The notes beneath the pieces were generated by a model. The model was given only the letters and a program-made list of their open reading frames with translations. It had not been told where the DNA came from and did no database searches. 64,000 nucleotides of DNA, from assembly GCA_949130495.1 (NCBI GenBank), contig OX422221.1:155303241-155367240 (forward strand). Reading direction: 5' to 3'. The stretch comes from Sambucus nigra (taxonomy: Eukaryota > Streptophyta > Magnoliopsida > Dipsacales > Adoxaceae). Both the position numbers and the translations under genes were made by a program. Positions 33,919 through 46,840 of this stretch are shown here, in pieces (position 1 is the first letter of the stretch; each line of letters opens with the position of its first letter).

Positions 33919-36799
33919 TGTGAAAACCCGCCTATTAAAATAAGAGGTGACCTGCCCGATACTCTAATAATTACAGGAATCATAGATTGTCCATTTTTAG
34001 CATCACTGTCGTTAAAATGATAATATGAGATAACTACCAATTATTTTTGAAAACGGATTGTCAAAATTTATATTTGTAAGTTAAAGAAAATTATTTAGAC
34101 AAACCAACTTGAAAGAAGGTGGATATCAAAACAAACGAATAACGGTATAACAATAAAGAACAAAGTAATAACTGAATAAGCTATCGGTAAACATACAAAT
34201 ACAAACAGGTTACACTGAGTATTAAAATTAAATATAACATTATATTCAATAAGTACAAAACTTGGGCAACACACCCGAATATGTAAACTGGTCATAACTA
34301 GAGTACAAAAGATAGAAGCATCTATAACGAATATCCTATAACATTCGCAATATGTTATAGCTCCAGGACAACTGTGATGGAGAGGTCAATACGGGTGTCC
34401 ATTGCGGTGGAGCACCTGGGTGAATATAGAATTCATGCAAAATAAAGAGATATAAACGGGTCAGTGCCCAGTTTGATATGATCACCATGTGAATAAAACA
34501 CATGACAGTTATGAATATTTTATCATCAATTATAAACTTATATCGCCCTCACAAATAATGATAAGAATTATCACCTCTCAATCTAAAAGAACAACCTAGC
34601 GCAATATCAATGACACTACTCAATGTTCATATACGCATGAGAGAAATATCTTAGTTTCACTTAATGAGACTTCATTTTAGTTTTACACAACTTAAATGCA
34701 TAGTTCCTTTTTATCTTTAGGAAACATTTTTAAAGCAATTTATTTCACAAAATGCTTCACCATTTCAGTTTTACACCATTTAACTTCATTATTCCCTTTT
34801 CTCACTGGGAAACATATTCAAAGCAGTTTATCTCACAAAATGCTTTACCATTATTACAAGTTTCACTTTATTAAGAATATTTATAATCACATCATATAAC
34901 TATTCTAAGACCATCCTTCCGGGTACCCCCACTGGATGCATCCCTAAATGGCTACCATCTTCCAGGGCCTATCACCAAGACAACCTAGGCATCCTAAATT
35001 GCGTGATGTCGGGAAGCGGCCATATACCTTCGACAGTGAGTCATAACCACACCCAAAATTACCTCAATTTGAACAATAATCACAAAATATAATAACCGAT
35101 CCTATTACCGCGGACTATATTCACCCTGCATTCACTAACCTGGGGACTTCACCTCATGCGCTTAACTTCCCTTATGATAGCAATTTAGAGAGGTGTGTAT
35201 ATGCAAATTATCATTTACAAATTATGCCCATTTAAAACATTCACTTTTTAAATTTTCAAAATCATTTATACTTAACAATTACGCGCCAATTTTTAATATG
35301 CATTTCTTATTCATAAAGTCATATTTTATTAATGATATAGGCCACGAAGTACATTTATCCTCACACTAGTCTCCAGGAGTTCAAATTAATACCATAATCC
35401 ATCAATGGTAATTTTTCTCAATACTAGTCTCCCAAAAATCCTAAGCCATAACACTTAACTCTCCCTTAGTCCAAAGCTATCTCACTTACTGAAACGACGG
35501 TAACGTCTATTAAATAGCCTCCAATTCAAGTTCACTTTACCCCCATACTAATCTAAGGAATTAATCTCCCTAATATACCTCTAATACTGTTTATTACTTA
35601 CCAAGAGAAGCTTCGTAAGCCTTGAACCTAAAAGAAAATGACTAAAAACCAAGTTGGAAAAATCCTATAAAACAGCATGGTTTTCGAATCGATTCACCTA
35701 GGGACGAATTGACTTGCTACTAGAATCGATTCACCCCTAGTTGCAAATCGATTCGCCTAAATGCGAGTCAATTTGGCTGAGAAAACAAACCACCTCTTTC
35801 AGCCCGAATCGATTCGGCCTTAACTCGAATCGATTCGGCTCCCCAGACCTGTAGCCTCCCTTATAGGTGAATCGATTAGCTTGGGAGGCGGATCGATTCG
35901 GCCTGGCAGAAATGCCCAATTCGGGGCTACGGGTAATGAAACCTAATTTTCCTCCAATCTCAAATCTTCCATCCAATCTCAACATCATCAACTAATAACT
36001 TACCCAATTCGTTCCTACCCAAAACGTAACTAATATTTTCAACTCAAATAAAATTTAAATCAAAGATTAAGGGTTTAATCACTAAAATCATCAAAAACCC
36101 ATTAATGGTTAAATATCCAAAAAACAACTATATATGCAGATTATTTACATTTAATCATACACTAGCAAGTTAGAAACGTGCCTTAAGTTTGTAGTCTCGG
36201 ATTCTCTTCCTGTAGCAATGATTTCCAACTCCAAATCTCCAATTCTCTCATTTCTCTCCATTTTCTCCCAAGCTCTCTCTTCCCTCTAACTCTCTTTAAG
36301 TTTAAAACATATAAATGAGAAATACGAGGGTTGGAAGATTTAATCGGGCACTTAATATTAATTCCGATCTTTAAATGTTAATACACCATTAAAATGACTC
36401 GTAACTACATAATTGAGTCATAACCTGTCAAAAGAGCTTGGAACTCAAAAATACAATATGGCACATATTTTGACTATCTCGATTATTTCAGGACTAACCG
36501 CACCCTCAAAATTGGCATTCGGAATATCGTAAAATATTTTATGTTCCGATGTTATATTAATTCATTAATCATAATCCAATTGAAATATATGCCATAACCG
36601 TCGCTTAAAGCACAACAACGCAATAAAACATAACATGATGCTATTTACCTTCTCTCAACGATAAATATGCAAAAACTCATTAAATATTATCTCTCAAATC
36701 ACTTAAAATAATATTTACTCTAACTTCCATTATTTTATATGATTATCTCACATGGCAAAATTATATAAAATCAGTTACCCAAAAGTAAGGGTTGTTACA
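33919..36799 (-). mobile_element. 3' LTR of the second Tekay-like element
   Basis: 2881 bp, plus-strand ends TGTGAAAACCCGCC and GGGTTGTTACA. Pair of 40884-43767, with clearly more differences (very roughly 90-93% identity by eye) than the first element's LTRs, so this insertion is older. Bases 35690-35920 hold GAATCGATTC-type palindromes. Internal short open frames are not genes. Confidence 0.9.
35690..35920. repeat. Palindrome cluster in LTR, core AATCGATT
   Basis: Around nine units such as 'cgaatcgattcg' in 230 bases; the counterpart in the other LTR is at 42645-42870. Position within the LTR resembles that of the TTCGAACGA cluster in the first element. Confidence 0.85.
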
Positions 36800-36810
36800 T
36801 ACTCCCCCCC
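36800..36810 (-). other. Polypurine tract of the second Tekay-like element
   Basis: GGGGGGGAGTA on the minus strand, immediately before the LTR start TGTAAC. Confidence 0.8.
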
Positions 36811-38470
36811 TTATAAAGGAATTTTGCCGTCAAAATTCAGACGTATCTCACAAAAAGTCTAGGGATACATTTCTCAAATATCATTCTCTCGTTCCCAAAA
36901 AAATTCCTTGGCATTGTTGTGTCCTCACGGGACTTGGACCAAGGGTCCCACTTTCGACCTTAGTCTATACTTTCCATGATCTAAAATTAATAACCGTTTG
37001 TTCCTCACATGAACTATCGGGCCTACCTTTACAACAATGGGAAAAATCTACCTAACCCGGCACAAGCTTATCTTTAATCAAAAATCGTGTTATACCCTTC
37101 ATAAAAAAATGCCTACATTAAATTTGATTCTCTATCTCAAATTTTACAAGACTTCTATTTGCGTCGGCATAACCCTTCCAACAGTATTGGGCAATTCGTA
37201 AGCGATTTTGAATGAACTCAGTCCTTGAAAATATGTTTTGGATCATTCTAGGTCCAAGAAGCTTATTGTCTCCTACTTTCAACCAGCAAGCAGGTGATCT
37301 ACGCGGCTTGATATAAAATTCCATCTATGGTGCCATACCCCTCACGGATTGGTACGAATTATTGTATACAAATTCGACCAGAAAAACATTTTCCTCCCAT
37401 CCACCAAAAAGTAAAGTATGCACATCGAAAGTATGTCCTCCTACATATGTTGTTTCTCCCCATTTTGACCAATTATTTTCGGGTTGTAGAAGGTACTCAA
37501 CCTTAATCGGTCCCCATTGCTCCTGGAAACTTCTTTAGAAATGGGATACGAAAATCTTGTCTCGGTCCAAGACAATATTGATAGGTACCCCATAAGGCTT
37601 CATAAAATCCATATTATCATCCATCCATATTCATGACCTCTTTACATCATCGGTAATCTAGTGATAGAAATCTGTGCATACACTCTCCTATTCTCGCACC
37701 GTGATTTCTAACGATTGCAACAATCGAATCAGTTGTTGGTGGCCCACCTTCACCAATTGAGCAGTGGTGCATAGGGAGACGAACTCGAAAATGTCCCTTC
37801 CTTGCTCTTCTACGACTCTCATCTTAATATCAGGCATAAAGATCAATCAATGATATAGGCGCCATAGTAACAACATCTTTCTAATTGAGTTCCTTCCACT
37901 TTGCTTTCCCTGCCATCGCTAGATCCCCCATGAATTTTATACACAGTATCCACTATCACCTTTGTTTTTTCCTGGGTGATAATAAATGTCAAATTGATAG
38001 TCTTTTAAGAAATCCAACTACCAATTTTTTTACACAATTTAATCTTTCTGTAAGAACAAACCTTGTATTGACTTGTAGTCTATGAAAAGACTTAAGTTCC
38101 ATCCCAAGAGGTAGTGCCTCACATCTTTAAGGTTAAGACTATAGTGGCATGATTTTAGTCTTGCATGGGATAGTTCTCCTCGCGGGGTTTAACCCACAAG
38201 ATATATACATAAATGGTCCCATGTTCCTGTAGTAACAAATCGCCCCATTCTTGTGGAGACGCATCTATAATACCCAAATAGTCCACTCCCGAACTTGGAA
38301 ATGCTAATCTATGAGTAGGAGTCAACTTGTCCTTCAGCTAAAAAAAAGCTAAGTCATAGAAGTAACATTTCCTCTAGAGACGGGCCTCACATTCTTCTCG
38401 GTTTGGTGGCCCTAGTTACTCAAGATTCTATTTTCCTTATTCCTGGAAACCCAATCCTTTTTAAAATCAA
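36811..38470 (-). pseudogene. Degraded integrase and RNase H of the second Tekay element
   Basis: Pieces match the Pol of the first element. 37118-37324 gives '[17 protein letters not shown]', parallel to '[17 protein letters not shown]'. 37330-37790 matches the integrase core at nucleotide level, and 38090-38230 the RNase H region ('gaggtagtgcctcac', 'ttgcatgggatagttctcct'). Stops and indels are frequent. No RT catalytic motif was found; the RT may be deleted. Confidence 0.7.
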
Positions 38471-40872
38471 CCCACCAATCTTCTCGTGGTTATCTCCCTA
38501 CGACATTCTTAAAACAACGCCACATGCCACATAGGCCTTACATCCTAAAAATCTTAAGGTTGATGCGTTTTCCTACCCACGTGAAATAAGTACTATACTA
38601 ACTATGTCCCTAGTGCCCAAGACCTTTCTCAATTTTTGACATTCGCTCGGTTTCATGCGTGGGACATCTCGCAAAGCAAAATCTAAATAAGGAACCCTCC
38701 CGTTACACTAATACCTCGAACCATCGATCGTCAAGATATAATGGACTAAGGCACCTAATCGGGACCGCTAAACATCTTAACTTGTAACCCTACTAACGCG
38801 TTTCTACTTCTATATCCTACCATTACAGCAAAATGAAAAAGCTAACTACTTTGGGCGCCTACTTTCTGCAAAGTATTACAAATCCTTTACCCAAATATAT
38901 TTATATACATCTTTTTAAATTGCCTTCTAATCACGGCCTGGCTATAAGCCTTAATCTGACTTTCTTGTCTTTGTCTCGCCCACATCTATCAGGTGAGAGA
39001 ACTATTTCCAGTGCTTCTGCACCGTACATTAACTTTTTATTAGCTCTTTAATCAATCACGTGACTCTCGGCTAATTCCACCAAAACCCACATCCTAACAT
39101 AAAGTAACATCTCTCCACTCCCAACATCATTAAGGTTCATGCGTGGAGTATCTCGCAAGCGAAATCCAAATAAGGAACCCCTCTTATACACGACTACTTA
39201 ACTTTGTTGGTCGTGGAGATATGGTAGCATAAAATAAGTAAAATAACAATTCATACATACCTTGAATCAACACTACAAAGTCTCAGCCCGTATCCTGGAG
39301 AGATATTATAGAATAACTAGTTCCACCATAGAACCGCAGATATGATAGTCTCACAATCATAAGCCTGCTATATCTCAAATCAGAATATTTTATACTCGTA
39401 TAACACAAACAGAACGAGTAACGCAATCCAAACAAAATTTTAAAATATCATCATCCATTCACAATGAATGACAAAAAATAGAACCTCACCACCAAGGAAA
39501 ATATATAGTTATAACCTCTATATTAATATCAATACTACCACAAAGCTCGAATTACACACCCGAGTCTAGGGTTAATAAAATACTGAGGCTCAGCCTTGAC
39601 TTACGAAACACACTTACCTTATCCGAGGTGAAACTCACAACAACATTCTTGCCAATTACCCTGGAAGCTCCAAACAGTTCCCAGATTGAGTACACTTGTT
39701 CTATCTGTACCAAAAACTACTTCAATCAATGCCCCATCTAGGCACCCTACTCTTATCCTTTAACGCCTACCGGACAACATCAAAGTATGTGGTTCTATGT
39801 TCCTCATCACAACCATTCCCCATCTATGGCCACCCTGACCATGTTAAAGTTTTCAGTATCTCAAAACTTATAGCCTCGATCCTAACAATCACCCCCGTAG
39901 TTCCCTTAACTTCCTCAGTAAAGGAAAACATGCTACCGGCCTCAACTGCCTTATTTCCATGAATTTCCTTAGGTGGAAGTCCACCAATGAGGTTTCACTA
40001 ACACGACTTCTCAATAACTGTTAATAACATTTACTAGTGAGCCTATCATTTCATTAAAAGACTCTTTCTGCTTTGTACCTATCTTACTTCGGTGCAAGGT
40101 TTCCTTACCCATATATCTCTTTCATTACTCTCGGCCTCTGACCGATCCTCTTCGGAATACTAGAAAAGTTTCATTCTCTTTAGTCCTGGTATATGAAAAG
40201 AATTCTCTATCAGAACCATCCATAAGGTTCCTCTACGAGCGAAACCTCCCGCTCCTTCCAATATAAGGAATACCATTCCTACTATTTCAACATTGATCCC
40301 ATCGGTGGAAAAACTTTCCTCAATTTTTCACATCTAGGTATTCCTATACCTCTCTCTAAACCCAAGCTTCTGAGCCCAATACTTCCACCGAATGAAGTTA
40401 CACTTCCTCCACATGAATTAACATCAACGTATGATCCTTATCTAGGATGTTTCAAACATTTTCCCAATTTAACTTCACTGAGTAATCTAAGTTTAGTACC
40501 ACTCTCTTCTTGTAGTGGTACTCAGGAAATTATAGTTACTATATCCTTGTAGCCGTCGTAGCAATCTAAGAAAATGCCATGAAGGGAGTGACCTCTAATA
40601 CGGTCCTCATCCCCGATTTTAGTTTACAGTTCTAACTAAGCCCTGTCTTTTGGCGCCCTCATACCGGCCTTCTCTGGTCTCCTTTCTCCAATAACACATG
40701 AATATCGAACAATCGCGTAAAAGATTTACTAATATCTTACATTATGGCAAGAGAACGATATCTCACAAGAGAAATCAACAATCTTAATCCTAAGGCTCTA
40801 AATCAATTCAAAAGCAACGCTGAAGGCGTAGCACGTCCGCACATAATCCTAAAGACACTAGAACCTGATGTT
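38471..40872 (-). other. Decayed interior of the second Tekay element
   Basis: Should hold RT start, protease and Gag by position, but no motif is readable. A phrase 'catgcgtgg' plus 'atctcgcaa' and 'aaataaggaaccc' recurs at about 38655 and 39137, a 480-bp spaced direct repeat. Short open frames on both strands show no domain. Confidence 0.5.
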
Positions 40873-40881
40873 CTGATACCA
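40873..40881 (-). other. Primer binding site of the second Tekay element
   Basis: TGGTATCAG on the minus strand, two bases after the LTR at 40884; complementary to initiator tRNA-Met. Confidence 0.8.
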
Positions 40882-40883
40882 TC

Positions 40884-43767
40884 TGTGACAACCCGCCTAT
40901 TAAAATAAGAGGTGGCCAGCCCGATACTCCAACAATTACAAGAATCATAGATGGTTCATTCTTAGTATCACCGTCGTTAAAATAATAATACGAGATAACC
41001 ACCAATTATTTTTGAAAACGGATTGTCAAAATTTTTATTTGTAAGTTAAAGAAAATTATTTAGACAAACCAACTTGAAAGAAAGTGGATATCAAAACAAA
41101 CGACTAACGGTATAACAATTAAGCATAAAGTAATAACCGAATAAGCTATCGGTTAACAGACCAATACATACAGGTTACACCAAGTATTAAAATTAAATAT
41201 CACATTATAATCAATAGGTACAAAACTTGGGCAACACACCCGAATATGTAAAATGGTCATAATTATAGTATAAAAGATAGAAGCGTCTATAACGAATATC
41301 CTATAACATCCGAAATATGTTATATCTCCAGGACAACTGTGATGGAGAGGTTAATACGGGCATCCATTGCGATGGAGCACCTGGGTGAATATAGAATTCG
41401 TGCAAAATAATGAGATATAAACAAGTCAGGGCCCGGTTTAATATGATCACCATGTGAGTAAAATGCATGACTGCTATGAATATTTTATCATCAATCATAA
41501 ACTTATCTCGCTCTCATAAATAATGATAAGAATTATCACCTCTCAATCTAAAAGCACAACCTAGCGCAATATCAATGACACTACTCAATGTTCATATATG
41601 CATGAGAGATATATCTTAGTTTCACTTAATGAGACTTCATTTCAGATTTACACAACTTAAATGCACAGTTCCTTTTTCTCTTTAGGAAACATTTTTAAAG
41701 CAATTTATTTCACAAAATGCTTCACCATTTCAGTTTTACACCATTTAACTTCACAGTTCCCTTTTCTCACTGGGAAACATATTCAAAGAAGTTTATCTCA
41801 CAAAATACTTTACCATCATTACAAGTTCCACTTTATTAAGAATAGTTATAATCATATCATATAACGATTCTAAGACCATCTTTTCGGGTACCCCCACTGG
41901 ATGTGCACCTAAATGACTATCATCTTCCAGGGCCTATCACCAAGAAAACCTGGGCTTCCTACATCGCGTGACATCAGGAAGCGTCCATATACCTTCGATA
42001 GTGAGTCATAACCACACCCGGAATTACATCACTTTGAACAATAATCACACAATATAATAACTGGTCCTATGACTGAGGACTATATTCTCCCTGCATTCAC
42101 TCGACATGGGACTTCACCTCATGCGCGTAACTTCCCTTATGATAGCATTTTAGAGAGGTGTGTATATGCAAATTAGCATTTACAAGTTATGCCCATTTAA
42201 AACATTCACTTTTTACATTCTCAAAATCATTTATACTTAAAAATTATGTGTATATTTAAAAAGTGCATTTCTTATTCATGAAGTCATATTTTATTAATGA
42301 TATAGGCCACGAAGTACAATTATCCTCACACTAGTGTCCAACAGTTCAAAGTAATACCATAATTCATCAATGGTAATTTTCCTCAATACTAGTCTCCCAA
42401 AAATGCAAAACCATAACACTTAACTCTCCCCTAGTCCGAAGCTATCTCACTAACTGAAACGACACTAATGCCTATTAAATAGCCTCAAAATAAAGCTCAC
42501 TTTACCCCCATACTAATCTAAGGTATTAATCTCCCTAATAAAACTCTAATACTCTTTATTACTTCCTAAGAGAAGCTTCCTAAGCCTTGAACTAAAAGAA
42601 AATGACTAAAAACCAAGTTGGAAAAATCCTATAAAACAATAGGGTTTCGAATCGATTCGCATAAGGACGAATCGATTCGCCCATGGTAGCGAATCGATTC
42701 GCCCAAACGCGAATCGATTCGGCTGAGGAAACCAACATCCTGTCTCATCCCAAATCGATTCGGCCTTAACCCGAATCGATTTGGCCTTAACCCAAATCGA
42801 TTCGGCTCCCCTGACATATAACCTCCCTTATAGGCGAATCTATTCGCTTGAGAGGCGAATCAATTCGGCCTAGCAGAAATGCCCAATTCAGGGCTATGGG
42901 TTATGAACCCTAATTTTACCCAAACTCAAATATTCTAGACAATCTCAACATCATCAAATAATAACTTATCCAATTCGTTCCTACCCAACAACTAACTAAT
43001 ATTTTCAACTCAAATCAAATTTAAATCAAAGATTAAGGGGTTAATCACTAAAATCATCAAAAACCTATTAATGGTTAAAACTCTGAAAACACAACTATAT
43101 ATGCAGATGATTCACATTAAATCATACACGAGCAAGTTAGAAACTTGCCTCAAGTTTCTAGTCTCGGATACTCTTCCCGTAGAAACAATTTCCAGCTCCA
43201 AATATCAAATTCTCCCATTTCTCTTTATTTTCTCCCAAGCTCTCTCTTCTCTCTAACTCTATCTGAGTTTAAAACATATAAATGAGAAATAAGAGGGTTA
43301 GAAGACTTAATCGGGCACTTAAAATTAATTCCCATCTTTAAATGTTAATACACAATTAAAATGACTCGTAACTACATAATTGAGTCATAACCTGTCAAAA
43401 GTGCCCGGAACTCAAAAATACAATATGCCCCATATTTTGACTATCTCGACTATTTCAGAACTAACCGCACCCTCAAAATTGTCATTCGGAATATCGTAAA
43501 ATATTTTATGTTCCGACGTTATATTAATTCATTAATCATAATCCAATTGAAATATATGCCATAACCGTCGCTTAAAGCACAACGACGTAATAAAACATAA
43601 CATGATGCTATTTACCTTATCTCAACGGTAAATATGCAAAAAACTCAGTAAATATTATCTCTCAAATCACTTAAAATAATATTTACTTTAACTTCCATTA
43701 TTTTATATGATTATCTCCCATGACAAAATTATATAAAATCAATTACCCAAAAGTAAGGGTTGTTACA
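40884..43767 (-). mobile_element. 5' LTR of the second Tekay-like element
   Basis: 2884 bp, plus-strand ends TGTGACAACCCGCC and GGGTTGTTACA; followed by the target copy ataag. Confidence 0.9.
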
Positions 43768-46371
43768 ATAAGCAGACCCAAGTCAAGTTTGGTATTACTG
43801 TTCATCGCACATAAGGAATTATTAACTATATTCACTCAGATGTACGGGGTCCTACCAAAAATTCAACTTTGGGAGGTAAACGTTGGTTCATGACTTTCAT
43901 TGATGATTACTCCTGACGAGTTTGGGTATACATGATGCGTCGGAAAGATGAAGTTCTGGAGATTTTTCTTAACTAGAAAAAGATGATAGAAACTCAGACA
44001 GGTCGGAAGATCAAGAAACTCCGAACGGATAATGGTGGAGAGTACACTTTAGACCCATTCCTTAAAATCTGCCAAGATGAGGGAATTATCAGACATTTTA
44101 CTGTACGAAGAATGCCACAACAAAATGGAGTTGTAGAACGTATGAATCGTACTTTGGTGGAGAAAGTTCGTTGTATGTTATCCCATGATGGAAATGGAAA
44201 GGAATTCTAGGGTGAAGCAGTGAATTATGCTTCTTACCTCATCAATAGACTTCCTACAGCCGCAATTGGTGGGAAGACTCCTATGGCAGTATGGTTTGGT
44301 AAATCTGCTACATATTATGATTGGTTACATATTTTTGGTTATCCTAGTTATTATCATGTGACTGAATAGCAGTTAGATCCTAAAGCCAAGAAACTGTATT
44401 GTTGGGCTTTAGTGATGGCGTAAAAGCGTATAGACTCTGGTGCTTCGAATCAAAGAAAATTGTTCTGAGCAGAGATGTTACTTTTGATGAGTCTGTAATG
44501 TTAAATCCGATAGTTTCAGAGAAAAAGAACGTGACTCCAAGTTCTTTACAACAGGTGGAGCATGATATTCCAGTAAGTACTATTCAGATAATCAATTTTC
44601 CTGATGTGGAATCTAATGATGAGGACGAAATCTCAGTTGAGGTGGAGGTTCCAACACCATCACCAGTACCAGCAACGGTGATCAATCAACAACCTTACTC
44701 TATTTCCACTGGCAACCCTAAAAGGGATACTCGAAAACCTGCTCGATTAACAAACATGGTGGCCTATGCACTGCCAGTGACCGATCATGATGTCCCTTGC
44801 ACTTACAGAGAAGCTGTACAGAATACAGATAGTGTCAAGTGGAAGAAGGTGATGGATAAATAAATGGAATCACTTCACAAGAATCAGACTTGGAAGTTAG
44901 TTCAACTTCCAAAGGGTAAGAGAAAGCTATCGACCGCAAGTGGATCTATGCTAAAAAGGAAGGTGTTCCTAGCAAAGACAACATTAGATTCAAGGACAGA
45001 CTAGTGGCGAAGGGATACGCTCAGAAGGAAGGAATCGACTACATCGAGGTTTTTTTTACCTGTTGTTAAGCATTCATCCATTCGGATATTATTGGCTTCG
45101 GTAGCACAGTTTGATCTCGAGTTAGCTCAACTCGATGTGAAAACTGAATTCCTCCATGGTGACTTACAAGAGAAAATTTACATGTCTCAGCAAGATGGTT
45201 TAAAACTCATGGGCACAAGAACTGGGCTTGCAAGTTGAGCAAGTCGTTGTATGGTTTGAAACAGTCACCACAACAGTGGTACAATAAATTTGACCATTTT
45301 ATGATGGATTACAAGTACACACGCAATTGGTTTGATCATTGCGTCTACTTTCATAAGCTCCAAGACGGGAATTTTGTCTATTTTCTCTTATATGTAGTGA
45401 TATGCTAATTGCATCTAAGAGGAAGGTGGAGATCGACCGGCTGAAGATTCAGTTGAGTTCAGAGCTTGAGATGAAGGATCTTGCAGAGGCCAAGAAAATT
45501 CTTGGGATGGAGATCAAGTGAGACATAGTAAAATGCACATTCAGTTTGACACATACTCAGTATTTGAAGAAAGTACTTCAGAGGTTTGGCATCGATAACA
45601 AGTCTAAACTTGTAAGTACTCCATTGGCTCCACATTTCAAGCTGAGTATGCTGATGTCATCAAATACAGATGATGAGAAGAAACAAATGGATCATGTTCC
45701 ATATGCAAATGCAGTTGGTGCCTTAATGTATGCCATGGTGTGTACCAGCCTAGATATTTCACATGCAGTGAACATGGCGTTACATTCACAATCCAGGGAA
45801 AGGGCACTGGGAGGTAGTGAAGTGGATACTATGGTACATTCAAGGTACTGTGGATGTCGGTTTGAAGTTTGAGAGAGACATGATAGTTGGTAAGCATCTA
45901 GTCGGATATGTGGATTCTGATTATGCTGGAGATCTTGATAAGCATCGATCTACTACTGGTTATGTGTTCACTATAGTAGGACAACAAGTGAGTTGGAGAT
46001 CAACTTTACAGTTGACAGTGGCTTTGTCTACAACAGAGATAGAGTATATGGATGTAACAGAAACTTTTAAGGAAGACATTTGGCTTCATGGTTTGATTGA
46101 TGGCTTAGATATTATTCAGGAAAACATGGAGGTTTTCTATGATAGTCAGAGTGCCATCTGTTTGGCTAAGAACTAGGTTCATCATTCTCGCACCAAGCAT
46201 ATTAATGTTCGCTTTCACTTCATTCGGAAAATTATAGATGAAGGGGATATTCTACTCCATAAAATCGGGATTGTAGATAATCCTGCAGATATGCTGACAA
46301 ATGTGGTTATACGGATCAATTTCCAACACAATTTGGACTTGATCAACATCTCTCGATCTCGTGGTGCTTAA
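43768..46371 (+). pseudogene. Ty1/copia Pol: integrase, RT, RNase H, broken
   Basis: Integrase: Asp in 'HSDVRGPT' (about 43839), Asp in 'RTDNGGEYT' (about 44025), Glu in 'GVVERMNRTL' (about 44135), C-terminus 'KKIVLSRDVTFDES' (44455). RT: 'RLVAKGYAQKEGIDY' (45000), 'SLYGLKQSPQQWYNKFD' (45245). The Y-V-D-D box near 45391 has lost one base and is out of frame. RNase H: 'GYVDSDYAGDLD' (45905), 'ALSTTEIEYM' (46020), 'FYDSQSAICLAKN' (46137). Further lesions include a TAG in 'GKEF-GEA' (44209) and several frame changes in RT. The C-terminal 'NPADMLT' and the LTR style suggest the Tork lineage. The protein is dead. Confidence 0.9.
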
Positions 46372-46388
46372 GGGCTCTTGTGGGGCAG
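46372..46388 (+). other. Polypurine-like tract before the copia 3' LTR
   Basis: 'gctcttgtggggcag' lies between the end of Pol and the LTR; G-rich but degenerate. Confidence 0.5.
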
Positions 46389-46815
46389 CGTTGAATGATG
46401 GACTCTTGCCAAGGTGAAGATTATTGGGTTATGACAAGACTCCACCATTTGGTGGAGTAATTGGTTAGTGACTAGACTCTCACCATTTTGGCGGTGGAGT
46501 ATTTTGCTCCACAAATTGTGCTCTAAGTGGACACCCAATTAAGCCATTTTATATGGACTTAATTCCCCTTGACCAACTATAAATAACCATGTGTATTGAG
46601 AGAAAAACGAACCAGCAAATAGGAGAGAAACAAAGCATATAGAGAGTCTTGCTTGAGAGATAATCAAGAGAGCAAAAGTGTTTTTAATTCTCCCCTTTTG
46701 ATAATACAATTCCGCTGCCCAGTGGACGTAGGCAAATTGCCGAACCACGTAAATCTCTTGTTATTGTGTGTGATTGAGTGTGAGTTTGATTTCTGGATTG
46801 TTACTGGGCACAACA
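46389..46815 (+). mobile_element. 3' LTR of the copia element
   Basis: 427 bp from CGTTGAATGATG (expected TGTTG, first base changed) to GGCACAACA. Contains a TATA-like 'ctataaataacc' near 46577 and a tail 'cagtggacgtaggcaaattg' typical of plant Tork-type LTRs. No 5' LTR remains in the window, so this is the only LTR of the truncated element. Confidence 0.8.
46574..46586 (+). promoter_or_regulatory. TATA-like box in the copia LTR
   Basis: 'actataaataac' at the expected mid-LTR position. Confidence 0.5.
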
Positions 46816-46840
46816 CAGGATAATCATGAAGACCAGATTT

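Larger units (their letters stand above)
33919..43767 (-). mobile_element. Second Tekay-like element, degraded, inside copia
   Basis: A 9.8-kb element on the minus strand: LTR 40884-43767, PBS 40873-40881 (TGGTATCAG), decayed interior, PPT 36800-36810, LTR 33919-36799. Flanks gtaag (33914-33918) and ataag (43768-43772) are the 5-bp target duplication with one change. Removing the element joins the copia frame 'FLGK' to 'QT' without a break, which proves the nesting. The interior (about 4.1 kb) is some 0.8 kb shorter than that of the element at 19034 and has no long open frame. Confidence 0.93.
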
